This document shows positions 44,201 to 55,826 of a DNA stretch of 64,000 nucleotides, piece after piece (the stretch's first letter is position 1; each line of letters starts with the position of its first letter). The notes under the pieces are model-generated. The model did not search any database. It had not been told where the DNA came from and saw nothing but the letters and a program-made list of their open reading frames with translations. This stretch comes from Limnephilus marmoratus (taxonomy: Eukaryota > Arthropoda > Insecta > Trichoptera > Limnephilidae). The DNA is taken from NCBI GenBank assembly GCA_917880885.1, contig OU862908.1, forward strand, positions 14,309,501-14,373,500. The letters are read 5' to 3'. A program made the translations under genes and the position numbers.

Positions 44201-47200
44201 CAATCAAAAAATATGGTAAAAGAAGAATATTTAAAAAAAATCATCGTTTTAACACTTGGGATCGGTCATTACTTCGAAGTGGCATGAAACCGACTGAAAT
44301 TTTGGATTCTTACTAGAATCATGGTCTGAACACGAGTCAATCAAAGAATCTGCTAAAAGAAGAATTTTTAATAAAATCATCATTGGGGTCGGTCATTTTA
44401 GAGCTTGGGTTCGGTCATTTTATGACTTGGAGTAGGTCATTACTTCGGCCGGCCCTATGGCACCGAACCGACTGAAATGTTTGATTATTTCCAAGAATCA
44501 TGGCCTGTACTCGAATTAATCGAAAAATATGACATAAGAAGAATTTTTTAAAAATCATCGTTTAACACTTGTGGTCGGTCAAAACTTTGAGGTGGCACCA
44601 AACCAACTGAAATTTTTGATTCTTACTAAGAATCATGGTCTGTACACGAATCAATCAAAGAATCTGCTAAAAGCAGAATTATTAATAAAATCATCGTTTT
44701 AACACTTGGGGTCAGTCGTTTTAGAGCTTAGGTTCGGTGGTTTTAACACTTGTGGTCGGTCGAAACTCGAGGTGGCACCAAACCGACTGAAATTTTGGAT
44801 TTTTACTAAGAATCATTGTCTGAACACGAATCAATCAAAGAATCTGCTAGAAGAAGATTTTTTAATAAAATCATAGTTTTAACACTTGGGGCCGGTCATT
44901 TCAGAGCTTAGGTTCGGTCATTTTAAGACATAGAGTTGGTCATTACTTCGGCTCTATGGCATCGAACCGACTGAAATTTTTGATTATTTCTAAGAATCAT
45001 GGTCTTTACACGATTCAATCAAAAAATATGGTAAAAGAAGAATATTTAAAAAAAATCATCGTTTTAACACTTGGGATCGGTCATTACTTCGATGTGGCAT
45101 GAAACCGACTGAAATTTTGGATTCTTACTAAGAATCATGGTCTGAACACGAGTCAATCAAAGAATCTGCTAAAAGAAGAATTTTTAATAAAATCATCGTT
45201 GGGGTCGGTCATTTTAGAGCTTGGGTTCGGTCATTTTATGACTTGGAGTAGGTCATTACTTCGGCCGGCCCTATGGCACCGAACCGACTGAAATTTTTGA
45301 TTATTTCCAAGAATCATGGCCTGTACTCGAATTAATCGAAAAATATGACATAAGAAGAATTTTTTAAAAATCATCGTTTAACACTTGTGGTCGGTCAAAA
45401 CTTTGAGGTGGCACCAAACCAACTGAAATTTTGGATTCTTACTAAGAATCATGGTCTGTACACGAATCAATCAAAGAATCTGCTAAAAGCAGAATTATTA
45501 ATAAAATCATCGTTTTAACACTTGGGGTCAGTCGTTTTAGAGCTTAGGTTCGGTTGTTTTAACACTTGTGGTCGGTCGAAACTCGAGGTGGCACCAAACC
45601 GACTGAAATTTTGGATTTTTACTAAGAATCATTGTCTGAACACGAATCAATCAAAGAATCTGCTAGAAGAAGATTTTTAATAAAATCATAGTTTTAACAC
45701 TTGGGGCCGGTCATTTCAGAGCTTGGGTTCGGTCATTTTAAGACATAGAGTTGGTCATTACTTCGGCTCTATGGCATCGAACCGACTGAAATTTTTGATT
45801 ATTTCTAAGAATCATGGTCTTTACACGATTCAATCAAAAAATATGGTAAAAGAAGAATATTTAAAAAAAATCATCGTTTTAACACTTGGGATCGGTCATT
45901 ACTTCGAAGTGGCATGAAACCGACTGAAATTTTGGATTCTTACTAGAATCATGGTCTGAACACGAGTCAATCAAAGAATCTGCTAAAAGAAGAATTTTTA
46001 ATAAAATCATCATTGGGGTCGGTCATTTTAGAGCTTGGGTTCAGTCATTTTATGACTTGGAGTAGGTCATTACTTCGGCTCAATGGCATCGAACCGACTG
46101 AAATTTTTGATTATTTCTAAGAATCATGGTCTTTACACGATTCAATCAAAAAATATGGTAAAAGAAGAATATTTAAAAAAAATCATCGTTTTAACACTTG
46201 GGATCGGTCATTACTTCGAAGTGGCATGAAACCGACTGAAATTTTGGATTCTTACTAGAATCATGGTCTGAACACGAGTCAATCAAAGAATCTGCTAAAA
46301 GAAGAATTTTTAATAAAATCATCATTGGGGTCGGTCATTTTAGAGCTTGGGTTCGGTCATTTTATGACTTGGAGTAGGTCATTACTTCGGCCGGCCCTAT
46401 GGCACCGAACCGACTGAAATGTTTGATTATTTCCAAGAATCATGGCCTGTACTCGAATTAATCGAAAAATATGACATAAGAAGAATTTTTTAAAAATCAT
46501 CGTTTAACACTTGTGGTCGGTCAAAACTTTGAGGTGGCACCAAACCAACTGAAATTTTGGATTCTTACTAAGAATCATGGTCTGTACACGAATCAATCAA
46601 AGAATCTGCTAAAAGCAGAATTATTAATAAAATCATCGTTTTAACACTTGGGGTCAGTCGTTTTAGAGCTTAGGTTCGGTTGTTTTAACACTTGTGGTCG
46701 GTCGAAACTCGAGGTGGCACCAAACCGACTGAAATTTTGGATTTTTACTAAGAATCATTGTCTGAACACGAATCAATCAAAGAATCTGCTAGAAGAAGAT
46801 TTTTTAATAAAATCATAGTTTTAACACTTGGGGCCGGTCATTTCAGAGCTTAGGTTCGGTCATTTTAAGACATAGAGTTGGTCATTACTTCGGCTCTATG
46901 GCATCGAACCGACTGAAATTTTTGATTATTTCTAAGAATCATGGTCTTTACACGATTCAATCAAAAAATATGGTAAAAGAAGAATATTTAAAAAAAATCA
47001 TCGTTTTAACACTTGGGATCGGTCATTACTTCGATGTGGCATGAAACCGACTGAAATTTTGGATTCTTACTAAGAATCATGGTCTGAACACGAGTCAATC
47101 AAAGAATCTGCTAAAAGAAGAATTTTTAATAAAATCATCGTTGGGGTCGGTCATTTTAGAGCTTGGGTTCGGTCATTTTATGACTTGGAGTAGGTCATTA

Positions 47201-48520
47201 CTTCGGCCGGCCCTATGGCACCGAACCGACTGAAATTTTTGATTATTTCCAAGAATCATGGCCTGTACTCGAATTAATCGAAAAATATGACATAAGAAGA
47301 ATTTTTTAAAAATCATCGTTTAACACTTGTGGTCGGTCAAAACTTTGAGGTGGCACCAAACCAACTGAAATTTTGGATTCTTACTAAGAATCATGGTCTG
47401 TACACGAATCAATCAAAGAATCTGCTAAAAGCAGAATTATTAATAAAATCATCGTTTTAACACTTGGGGTCAGTCGTTTTAGAGCTTAGGTTCGGTTGTT
47501 TTAACACTTGTGGTCGGTCGAAACTCGAGGTGGCACCAAACCGACTGAAATTTTGGATTTTTACTAAGAATCATTGTCTGAACACGAATCAATCAAAGAA
47601 TCTGCTAGAAGAAGATTTTTAATAAAATCATAGTTTTAACACTTGGGGCCGGTCATTTCAGAGCTTGGGTTCGGTCATTTTAAGACATAGAGTTGGTCAT
47701 TACTTCGGCTCTATGGCATCGAACCGACTGAAATTTTTGATTATTTCTAAGAATCATGGTCTTTACACGATTCAATCAAAAAATATGGTAAAAGAAGAAT
47801 ATTTAAAAAAATCATCGTTTTAACACTTGGGATCGGTCATTACTTCGATGTGGCATGAAACCGACTGAAATTTTGGATTCTTACTAAGAATCATGGTCTG
47901 AACACGAGTCAATCAAAGAATCTGCTAAAAGAAGAATTTTTAATAAAATCATCGTTGGGGTCGGTCATTTTAGAGCTTGGGTTCGGTCATTTTATGACTT
48001 GGAGTAGGTCATTACTTCGGCCGGCCCTATGGCACCGAACCGACTGAAATTTTTGATTATTTCCAAGAATCATGGCCTGTACTCGAATTAATCGAAAAAT
48101 ATGACATAAGAAGAATTTTTTAAAAATCATCGTTTAACACTTGTGGTCGGTCAAAACTTTGAGGTGGCACCAAACCAACTGAAATTTTGGATTCTTACTA
48201 AGAATCATGGTCTGTACACGAATCAATCAAAGAATCTGCTAAAAGCAGAATTATTAATAAAATCATCGTTTTAACACTTGGGGTCAGTCGTTTTAGAGCT
48301 TAGGTTCGGTTGTTTTAACACTTGTGGTCGGTCGAAACTTCGAGGTGGCACCAAACCGACTGAAATTTTCAATTTTTACTAAGAATCATTGTCTTTACAC
48401 GAATCAATCAAAGAATCTGCTAAAAGAAGAATTATTAACAGAATCATCGTTTTAACAATTTCAGTCAAGGGGTCAGTCGTTTCAGAGCTTAGGTTCGTTC
48501 GTTTTAAGACTTTGGGGTTG
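38285..48520 (+). repeat. 10-kb satellite with higher-order repeats
   Basis: The monomers share CCGACTGAAATTTT, CTAAGAATCATGG and CACTTGGGGTCGGTCATT. Two classes alternate: about 181 bp, and about 135 bp lacking a 46-bp GGTTCGGTCATTTTA-type segment. They combine into a higher-order unit of about 815 bp (181+135+181+183+135), repeated in long tracts, with shorter variants of about 500, 625 and 308 bp. Edge monomers (38.3-39.6 kb and after 48.3 kb) are more diverged than central ones, as expected for unequal exchange. Open frames inside are periodic artefacts. Confidence 0.97.
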
Positions 48521-48614
48521 GTCGGCAAACTATCGGCGCTTTTTGTTTCTCTCCAGAAGGAAAAACAAGTTATGGTCGAATTATTTAATTGTAATTTTTA
48601 TCTTTTTTTAGTAT

Positions 48615-48660
48615 ATGCTTGCCCTGAAGAAGGAACGATCGTTCCGAAACCGGTCGGATT
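48615..48660 (+). ncRNA. hammerhead-ribozyme-like motif (Penelope terminus d)
   Basis: CC, core CTGAAGA, A, stem GGAAC/GTTCC closed by GATC, GAA, palindromic ACCGGT, C, GG. The cleavage triplet would be the canonical GUC. There is one extra A between core and stem II. Confidence 0.5.
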
Positions 48661-48988
48661 TACTCATTATATAAGTGGTTCAAACAAAGTTAAATTGTTT
48701 CATTTATCTGTAACTTTATTTCATTATATATGGTCGTATTATAAGCGGAAGATTTTATCTCATTTTTGTCATGAAGTACATACCGTGTAACATTCGATAT
48801 GTGGAATTATTGATAATCCAACTGATTTTAATTTACCGGAAGTGTTACATTTCCTTTGTCCGCGACTGTACACCACCCGTGTGAAGCTGAGGCGGGCTAA
48901 ATAGTAAATCCAGACTTTCAGGAATTTCGAAAATAACATAAATACACGAAAAAAAATTTGGCGGTACGAAGTTCGCCGGGTCAGCTAG

Positions 48989-49298
48989 TATATTAATACA
49001 AATGAATCGCCGAAATGTATGTACGCGCATAACTTCCGAACGACTTCACCAAATTGGATAATTCTTTTTTTGTTGTGTTCGTTATTGTCAGGACAAGGTT
49101 TGTATGACAGAAATTTAAAAAAAAAACACGTATTTTTTTAAAATGTCATAATATGAAAATTGAGTGCGTGAATGAGACAGAAGACTGTGAGAGGTCTTCT
49201 ATATATTGACAAAAGGTTTGTATTAAAGAAAAAAATTAAAAAATCAAACGGAATTTTTTTTTAATCTCATATAAGTTTATTTTTTAATCTCATAAAAT
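48989..49298 (+). mobile_element. 5' end of a second Helitron, in tandem
   Basis: TATATTAATACAAATGAATCG and about 110 following bases match the 5' end at 37046, starting directly after the 3' terminus of the first Helitron. The initial TC is missing. A 135-bp direct duplication (GAGTG-GTGAATGAGA-AGAAGA) follows at about 49150 and 49290. No 3' end is found. Confidence 0.55.
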
Positions 49299-49523
49299 AT
49301 GAAAAGTGAGTGGGTGAATGAGATAGAAGAGTGTGAGAGATCTTCAACGTATTGCCAAAAGGTAGGCATTGCAATACCCCTTAATATTTTGCCGATGAGA
49401 GGAATTCAAGAATTCAATCTTCAAGATGAGATTATCAGCATTACCAGAGAAAACCAGAAATATGTCATTTTCAAATCAGATTTTAGATGTATTGACTCAA
49501 TTTTACAAAAAATTATAAATTGA
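49299..49523 (+). CDS. small open frame, unrecognised
   Basis: 74 codons (MKSEWVNEIEECERSSTYCQ...). Its first part is within a directly duplicated segment, and the downstream part (GIAIPLNILPMRGIQEF) has a protein-like mix. It could be a captured exon or chance. No function assigned. Confidence 0.15.
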   Translation: MKSEWVNEIEECERSSTYCQKVGIAIPLNILPMRGIQEFNLQDEIISITRENQKYVIFKSDFRCIDSILQKIIN

Positions 49524-49988
49524 TTTTGAGATTGTTCTTTTATCTAGCATTAGCATGTTTTAAATTTTGAGAAAAATTGTTCATTTTTAATATAATAAGG
49601 TTATACCATAGGTGGTTGTCAGATTTGTTAAAATTTAAAAAAGATTTTGTATTATACAACACCCAATTCAAATCATATAGGTAATCATGCAGTAAAATAA
49701 ATCAATACATTATCTGGGTATCGCATGTTTCAGAATTTTAATTTCATTAAATAAAATCGGTCGTGTCCGCGACGCTATGGATCATAACATTTTGAAATGA
49801 AGAATTGAAAACGAAACTTAAAAAAAAAAAAAAAAAAACGATTTCCTTGTTTCATGTTTGTAAAATCTACAGGGTTGACCATTCGGTTGACCGAACGCAA
49901 AATTTCATGTTCATTGAATATTATGGTGCAAAAAATTTTATAATTTTCAATATTTTTTATTGTAAATTATTGTCATGTGAATACCGCA

Positions 49989-50025
49989 CAAGAGCACCAT
50001 ACTTATATAAAGTATGGTGCTCTTG
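49989..50025. repeat. perfect 16-bp hairpin
   Basis: Arms CAAGAGCACCATACTT and its complement, loop ATATA. It lies just left of the I-clade element. Confidence 0.95.
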
Positions 50026-50313
50026 CTCACCATACAAATATACTTTTTACTAATATACTTTTTTTAGAGTCCGATTCGAGCCGCGGTCAACAGTGGTTGT
50101 GTGTACCTTACCTAACGCTTAGTGCCGTTCGCCCGTTCCTGAGCCTCATACAGATAAGATATTATTGTTACATTTCATTTAATTGTGTTTATCGTATACC
50201 TATTTGTTTACTTTCCTACTTACGGCTAATCCGTTTTTGTTTGTACAGTCAATGAAATAGACTGCGTATTATTTTTTCAGTTTAATTTTTAAAAGTTAAG
50301 TTTTTTTTATATA

Positions 50314-51756
50314 ATGGAGGAAGACGAAGATAGGCCTCCCGACCCAGGGTCGATATTAGATTTTTCTGATTCGGATTCTAATACTAGCCAGGTTTCTATT
50401 ACGCTCCCATCTCGTTAACGGCGACCATCGCATAGTCTTCACATTCCATCGAAAGTTAAATCTATACCGCCGATTCAACAAACCTCGACATCTAACGACC
50501 TTAACACCAATAGTAAGACCCAGACAAGTACTTTAACTAGCGATAATTAAAAAAATACTGACTTACTTTATCCTGCTTCCGCTTCCGGTCCTTTTATCGT
50601 TATGGTTCAGAGAACTGAACAAGGAAAACTTATTCATCCTTTAGATTTTGGAAAATTTATATTTGACTAAAAAAATAATAACCTTGGTATTGTTAACGGT
50701 TCAATTAAACCGGAAGGGCGATATAAATTATCTATCGAGTTTAATACTGCCGCTTCCGCAAATGGATTTGTAAAAAAAATTGACTCACTCTCAACCCATA
50801 AATATAAATCGTTCATCCCGACATTTAACCTAACGAGAATGGGTCTTGTGCGAGGAATTCCCGCGGAGATCCCAGAGGCTGAAATTGTTGATGCTTTGAA
50901 TAATTCCCACGGAACCCCGAAAGTATTAAAAGTACGTCGACTGAACTACAAAGATTCTTCTGATGGAAACACGATCTGGAAACCTTCTCAATCTGTCGTT
51001 ATTACATTTGAAGGGCAATCCCTACCGTCTCGTGTCTTTATTTATTATACCTCGCTTTCCGTCGATGTTTATAAATTCCCAACTATTCAATGCTTCAATT
51101 GCTGCCGGTTTGGACATTCAAAACCTGTATGCCGCTCCCCTCCACGTTGTTACTTTTGCGGAGAAGGTCACCCATTTGATCAATGTCCGAAATCTTTCAA
51201 TGATCCCATTTGCATTAACTGTTCGGGTGCACATACCGCGGTCAGTCTAGCCTGTCCGGAATTATCAAGACAGAAGAACATAAAACATAAAATGGCTACC
51301 GACAACATTTCATACTTCCAGGCCTCAAAGTTATTCTCTCCTGCGAAAAAATCATTCGCAGAGATGACTTCGTCCTCAGCTCCTTTCCAAACAACCACCT
51401 TTTTAAATTCATCATCATCTTCTCACAGAAAAACCATTCTCAAGCCAGTCAAACCCAACCCAAAATATACTCCTTACCTTGATAAAAAACAATTGAATAA
51501 TATTTTGGCCAGCCCGAATGGGAATGCCAAATCCCAGTCGCCCAATGGGTGTGCCATTAATGGTAATACTTCCCCTCCTGCTCTCCCCGAAATAATGAAT
51601 AATAATTCTTTTATACAAACTTTAATTACCCTTTTAATTTCAATCCTTACAAACAACAATACTGTACCGTCCAACGCTGCCGATTACATAAAATCTTTAT
51701 TATCTTGCCTCCCCAATGACTTCGAAACTGAACAAAATTCTTCAGTGGAACAGTAG
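50314..51756 (+). pseudogene. I-clade ORF1 (Gag-like), three premature TAA codons
   Basis: ATG at 50314 (MEEDEDRPPDPGS) starts a frame that runs to TAG at 51754, interrupted only by three TAA codons near 50416, 50548 and 50668. After 50680 the frame is open. An RRM-like region (FNLTRMGLVRGIP...VVITFEG) is followed by three cysteine motifs between about 51090 and 51260: CFNCCRFGHSKPVC, CYFCGEGHPFDQC, CINCSGAHTAVSLAC. A Ser/Asn/Pro-rich tail follows. It binds element RNA in this family. ORF2 starts 41 bases before its stop, in another frame. Confidence 0.88.
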
Positions 51757-54700
51757 AAGCCTCTTCGCTAACAAATCTGACCTAATTCAATTACTCGACG
51801 AACACGACGTTTCAGTAGCCGCCATTTCTGAAACGTGGTTAAAACCCTCCTTTCACTTAAGAATTCCAGGTTATTACTGTCTCAGACACGACAGACCGGA
51901 TGGTAAAGGCGGCACGGCTCTGATAATACATAATTCTATCCCGTTTAAACAAATAAATATTCATACTCCCTCCGACGATATCCAGATAACAGCAGCTGTC
52001 TTATCTGATATCACAATTTTATCAATATATATTCTCCCTCTACAACTTTTATTGAAAATGAATGGGCACCAATCTTAACCCAGATTTGTTCCCCTTATAT
52101 GATCCTTGGAGATTTTAATGCACATTCCCCTTCTTGGGGTAGCAAAATAACAAATCGTTCTGGCCGCAATCTTTTAAATTTTATTGATACCCATAACCTA
52201 TGTTTTTTAAATGACGGATCTCCAACCAGATTCACCCCCCCTCATCAACGGAAAAGTGCTGTTGATTTATCGCTTTGTTCATATTCGTTAGCATCTAAAT
52301 GCTCTTGGGACATCCTAAACGATCCCCTCTCTAGTGATCATTTCCCAATTATAATCCGATTCCACCATTAATCTAACACTTGTCCCCCCCCAGTTAAAAA
52401 TAATCTCAAATTTAGAATAAAAGATGCGAATTGGAGCACTTTCTCTTCTGAACTAGATAACCTTATTAATTTAACAAAATCGTCCCCGGGAGACATCAGA
52501 ATGCAATGCGAGACGTTTCCCTCTATGGTTATAAATGCAGCAGAAAAATCCATCCCGAAACACAATGCGAACATTAAAATAAAACACTCTACTCCGTGGT
52601 GGGACGAGGAATGCACTCGCTCCGTCAACTCTCGTAAAAAAGCAATTTCCTCTTTTCGTAAGTGCATGTCACTAGAAAATTTTTTATCAGTTAAAAAAGC
52701 CCAGGCAGAAACCAAACGAATTTTGAAAAATAAAAAACGCGCTGGATGGCGGAAGTTCTGTGAGAACCTGTCTCCGGAAACTCCCCAGTCTTCAGTTTGG
52801 ACTAGCTTAAAAAAATTCGGATCATCGTATTCTCCGCCGAGAATCAAACATATATCAGAAGAAATTCTTATAGGATTTGCGGATAAAATAGCCCCTCCAT
52901 CGGTGGCCGGATGTGAAGAAATGCCTTCTATTAAACCATATCCATCTCATTCTAACTGGCTAGATGCTCCTTTCTCCATTGATGAGATGAAACGAGTTAT
53001 AAGATCCCTTTCTGACTCTGCTCCGGGTCCCGATGGAATGTTTAATAGTTTCATTAAATCATTTTCTGATATGGCGGTTGAATATTTTTTATCTCTTATT
53101 AATAATATGTTTGAAACAGGACTAATTCCGGATGATTGGAAAACTCAAAAAATCATTCCCATTTTAAAACCTGGAAAAGATCCATCTGAAATTTCGTCTT
53201 ATAGGCCTATTGCTCTTTCATCATGTTTGATGAAAGTAGCGGAGCGTTTGATGAAAAACAGATTAGAATGGTTTGTTGAAAGTCAAGATATTATCTCACC
53301 AAATCAGTATGGTTTTCGGAAAAAGAAGTCTACAATGGATAATTTAAGTTTGTTCACAACTGATATCCGAGTTTCTCAATCCCTAAATTCTTATACATTG
53401 GCCACCTTCCTTGACCTTTCATCAGCTTACGATGATGTTTTACTGGATGTTTTGAAAGAAAAGCTAATTAAAAAACAAATCCCCCCGAAATTGGTCCAAT
53501 TTATTATTAATTTGCTCTCAGATAGGTCCATTATTATTGAGTCTTCCTCTAAATGCTTAAGGCGCAAACTATGGAGAGGTTTGCCCCAGGGTTCTGTTAT
53601 TGGTCCTCTGTTGTTTAATATTTATATAAGCGACCTAGACTCAGTAATTCCTTTTTCTATCAAGCGACTTTACTTTGCGGATGATATCCTTATATATTTG
53701 TTACATAAAAATATTATTCTTGCAGATAAGGAAATGAATTTGGCTTTACAATATATTAAAAGCTGGTTGTTAATAAATGGGATGAATCTGGCGGCATCTA
53801 AAACAAGGGTTGTGACTTTCACGCGCAAAAGAAAAATTCCCCACTTCTCAATCTCTTTTGATAATGTGCCTCTACAAACCGCTACTCAAATCAAATTCCT
53901 TGGTCTTCTTTTGAACCATAAACTTTCCTGGCTTCCACACATTCAGATAATTTCTACAAAGTGTGAAAAGGGACTTAATATGATGCGAGCAGTTTCCAGA
54001 GTATGGTGGGGATCTCATCCTACCACACTTAAATTAATGTATAATTCCCTAGTTCGGAGCCACTTGGATTATGGCTCATTCCTTTTTGACCCACTCCCTA
54101 AATATTTAGATAAGAAAATGGAAAGAATCCAATCAAAAGACCTCAGAATGATTATTGGAGCTATGAAGTCTTCTCCAATTAATGCGCTTCAGGTGGAATG
54201 TGGGGAGCCTCCATTATATTTCAGAAGGCAATTCCTTGCCAATAAATATATTTTCAAGGCTTTATCTTTATCACATCATCCTATTAAACAAAGTCTTAAT
54301 CGGTTAAGTGTTAATTTGAATTCTAACAAAAGATTGACTGAAAAACAATGTTTCCCTCTCCTAATTAAAAGTTTTCATCTCTATAATTCTCTATTATCTT
54401 CCCTCCAATATCTTCAAGAAGTTCCCAATCTCCCTATATACAATATTCCATTTAAGGCAATCACTTTTATGCCCAACACAATAACATCAGTCTTTCACAA
54501 GAATATTTTATCTTCCCCAAATAAATTTCAAAATGTGGATGATTGTTTTAAAAGCATTGTGGCTTCAAAATTCCCTGGATTTTCCATCTTTTACACTGAT
54601 GGTTCCAAACTTGAAAATAAAAGATGTGGAGCATCGATATATAGTCCAGAATTCAACATCAATCTCTCTTATAAATTACCGAAAGAAGCTTCCATATTTA

Positions 54701-55452
54701 CAGCTGAATGCTTTGCAATTGAACAAGCGCTAAATCAAATCCAGGTTCTCAACATTCATCGAGCCTTACTATGTACTGATTCGCTAAGTGCTCTAAATAA
54801 AATTAGGTCAAATATTCTATGTTATCCGGAAGACAATATTATATGTAAAATAAAAAATCTTCTCAATTCTCTAAGTGAATCTGGGTTTGAGACGATATTG
54901 GCCTGGGTCCCTGCCCATTTGGGTATCGAGGGTAATGAGATGGCCGATTTTCTCGCCAAATCTGGTTCAGATTCCGGAACTATCCCACAAAATTTTAGAA
55001 TTCCTATCTCCGATGTCTTCCCGATTCTTAAATCCAACATGACTCGTGCCTGGGAAGAAAATTGGGCAGTCTCCAAAATAAGAACTGGATCTTTCTATGC
55101 TGGAATTCAAAACCATATCCCTGCTAAGCCATGGTTTCACGGTAAAAAACTTTCAAAACGATTCATTTCATGTATTTCGAGAATGAGAATTGGTCACTGT
55201 TCAATTGCATCTCACTTGTCTAGAATTAGAGTTTTAGATGATCCGGTCTGCCAGTGCGGTGTGGAAGAGGAAACCCTCGACCACGTTTTCTTTAACTGTA
55301 AAAACCATTCATTTTTCAAGAACATATACCGCCTGCTTATTAAAATCACACACCAGTCCCCCCTTAACATTTCATACCTTTTATCTCTTAACAATTCTCG
55401 TGTTCATTCAGCTTTATGTAAGTTTATTAACCTGAATGAGTTCAATATTTAA
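51716..55452 (+). pseudogene. I-clade ORF2 (endonuclease, reverse transcriptase, RNase H), two lesions
   Basis: Starts MTSKLNKILQWNSRS. Apurinic-type endonuclease 51716-52370 (ISETWLK, ILGDFNAHSPSWGS, SSDHFPI). Reverse transcriptase: DSAPGPDG (53012), SYRPIALSSC (53200), GLPQGSVIGPLLFNIYISDL (53579), catalytic FADDILIY (53674). RNase H: YTDGSK (54590), TAECFAIEQAL, CTDSLSAL, and WVPAHLGIEGNEMAD (54904). A final CCHC-like CQCGVEEETLDHVFFNC (55250). Lesions: a 1-base frameshift near 52040 and a TAA at 52369-52371; the remaining 983 codons are open. Confidence 0.92.
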
Positions 55453-55639
55453 TTTGTTTTAGTGATCTAAATGAGTCCAATATTTAATTTGGTTTATTAT
55501 TTTACCAATAGATTAACCGAATTTTTTTATCCACTTTAACTATTACCGGCACAAAGCACTCTTTTCAGGGTGAATTGCCTAAAACCAAAAAAAAAAAAAA
55601 AAACTTTTTTTAATATACTTTTTTAAAAATATACTTAAA

Positions 55640-55680
55640 TTCAGGAATAAAAGTATACAAAGTATACTTTTATTCCTGAA
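55640..55680. repeat. perfect 19-bp hairpin at a Penelope terminus
   Basis: Arms TTCAGGAATAAAAGTATAC and its complement, loop AAA. The right arm leads into the terminus at 55672, so it is a head-to-head junction. Confidence 0.95.
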
Positions 55681-55715
55681 GAAGTGAACATGGTTCACGA
55701 AACATGTTGATAGTA
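55672..55715 (+). ncRNA. hammerhead-ribozyme-like motif (Penelope terminus c)
   Basis: TC, core CTGAAGA, A, stem GTGAAC/GTTCAC with loop ATG, GAA, palindromic ACATGT, T, GA. The family is the same as at 15464, and the following 75 bp match that element's terminus. It has the same extra A before stem II as at 48615. Confidence 0.5.
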
Positions 55716-55826
55716 TAAAATATAAAAAAAGAAAGTGATGTAAACTAAGTTATTTTCTTTTAATTAAAAAAAAAATATATATATAACAAATTGTTTATTC
55801 ATGTAGGCATCTACTTTATACCTATA

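Larger units (their letters stand above)
37046..48988 (+). mobile_element. 11.9-kb Helitron enclosing a satellite array
   Basis: The 5' end is TCTATATTAATAAAAATGAA after A (37045). The 3' end is GTTCGCCGGGTCAGCTAG before T (48989). Both are Helitron-type termini in the same orientation with the A/T target. Inside: a RepHel N-terminal remnant (37250-37775), a Penelope-type terminus (38175-38254), the satellite (38285-48520) and a second Penelope-type motif (48615-48660). That one mobile unit carried all this is an inference from the ends; independent 5' and 3' fragments are the alternative. Confidence 0.6.
50066..55603 (+). mobile_element. I-clade non-LTR retrotransposon, nearly full length
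   Basis: About 250 bp of 5' UTR, ORF1, an overlapping ORF2 with endonuclease, reverse transcriptase and RNase H, a short 3' UTR and an A18 tail (55586-55603). AATATACTTTTTT occurs on both sides (left to 50065; right from about 55611), consistent with a target duplication inside an AT-rich repeat. The RNase H domain after the reverse transcriptase places it in or near the I clade. Confidence 0.82.

Noticed and set aside
38285..48520. CRISPR-like array or hammerhead-bearing satellite
   Set aside because: Units are contiguous 135-181-bp monomers without unique spacers, and I found no CUGANGA...GAAAC core inside the monomers on either strand.
40403..48790. Repeated open frames in the satellite
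   Set aside because: The same peptide recurs with the monomer period; there is no start context or coding bias.
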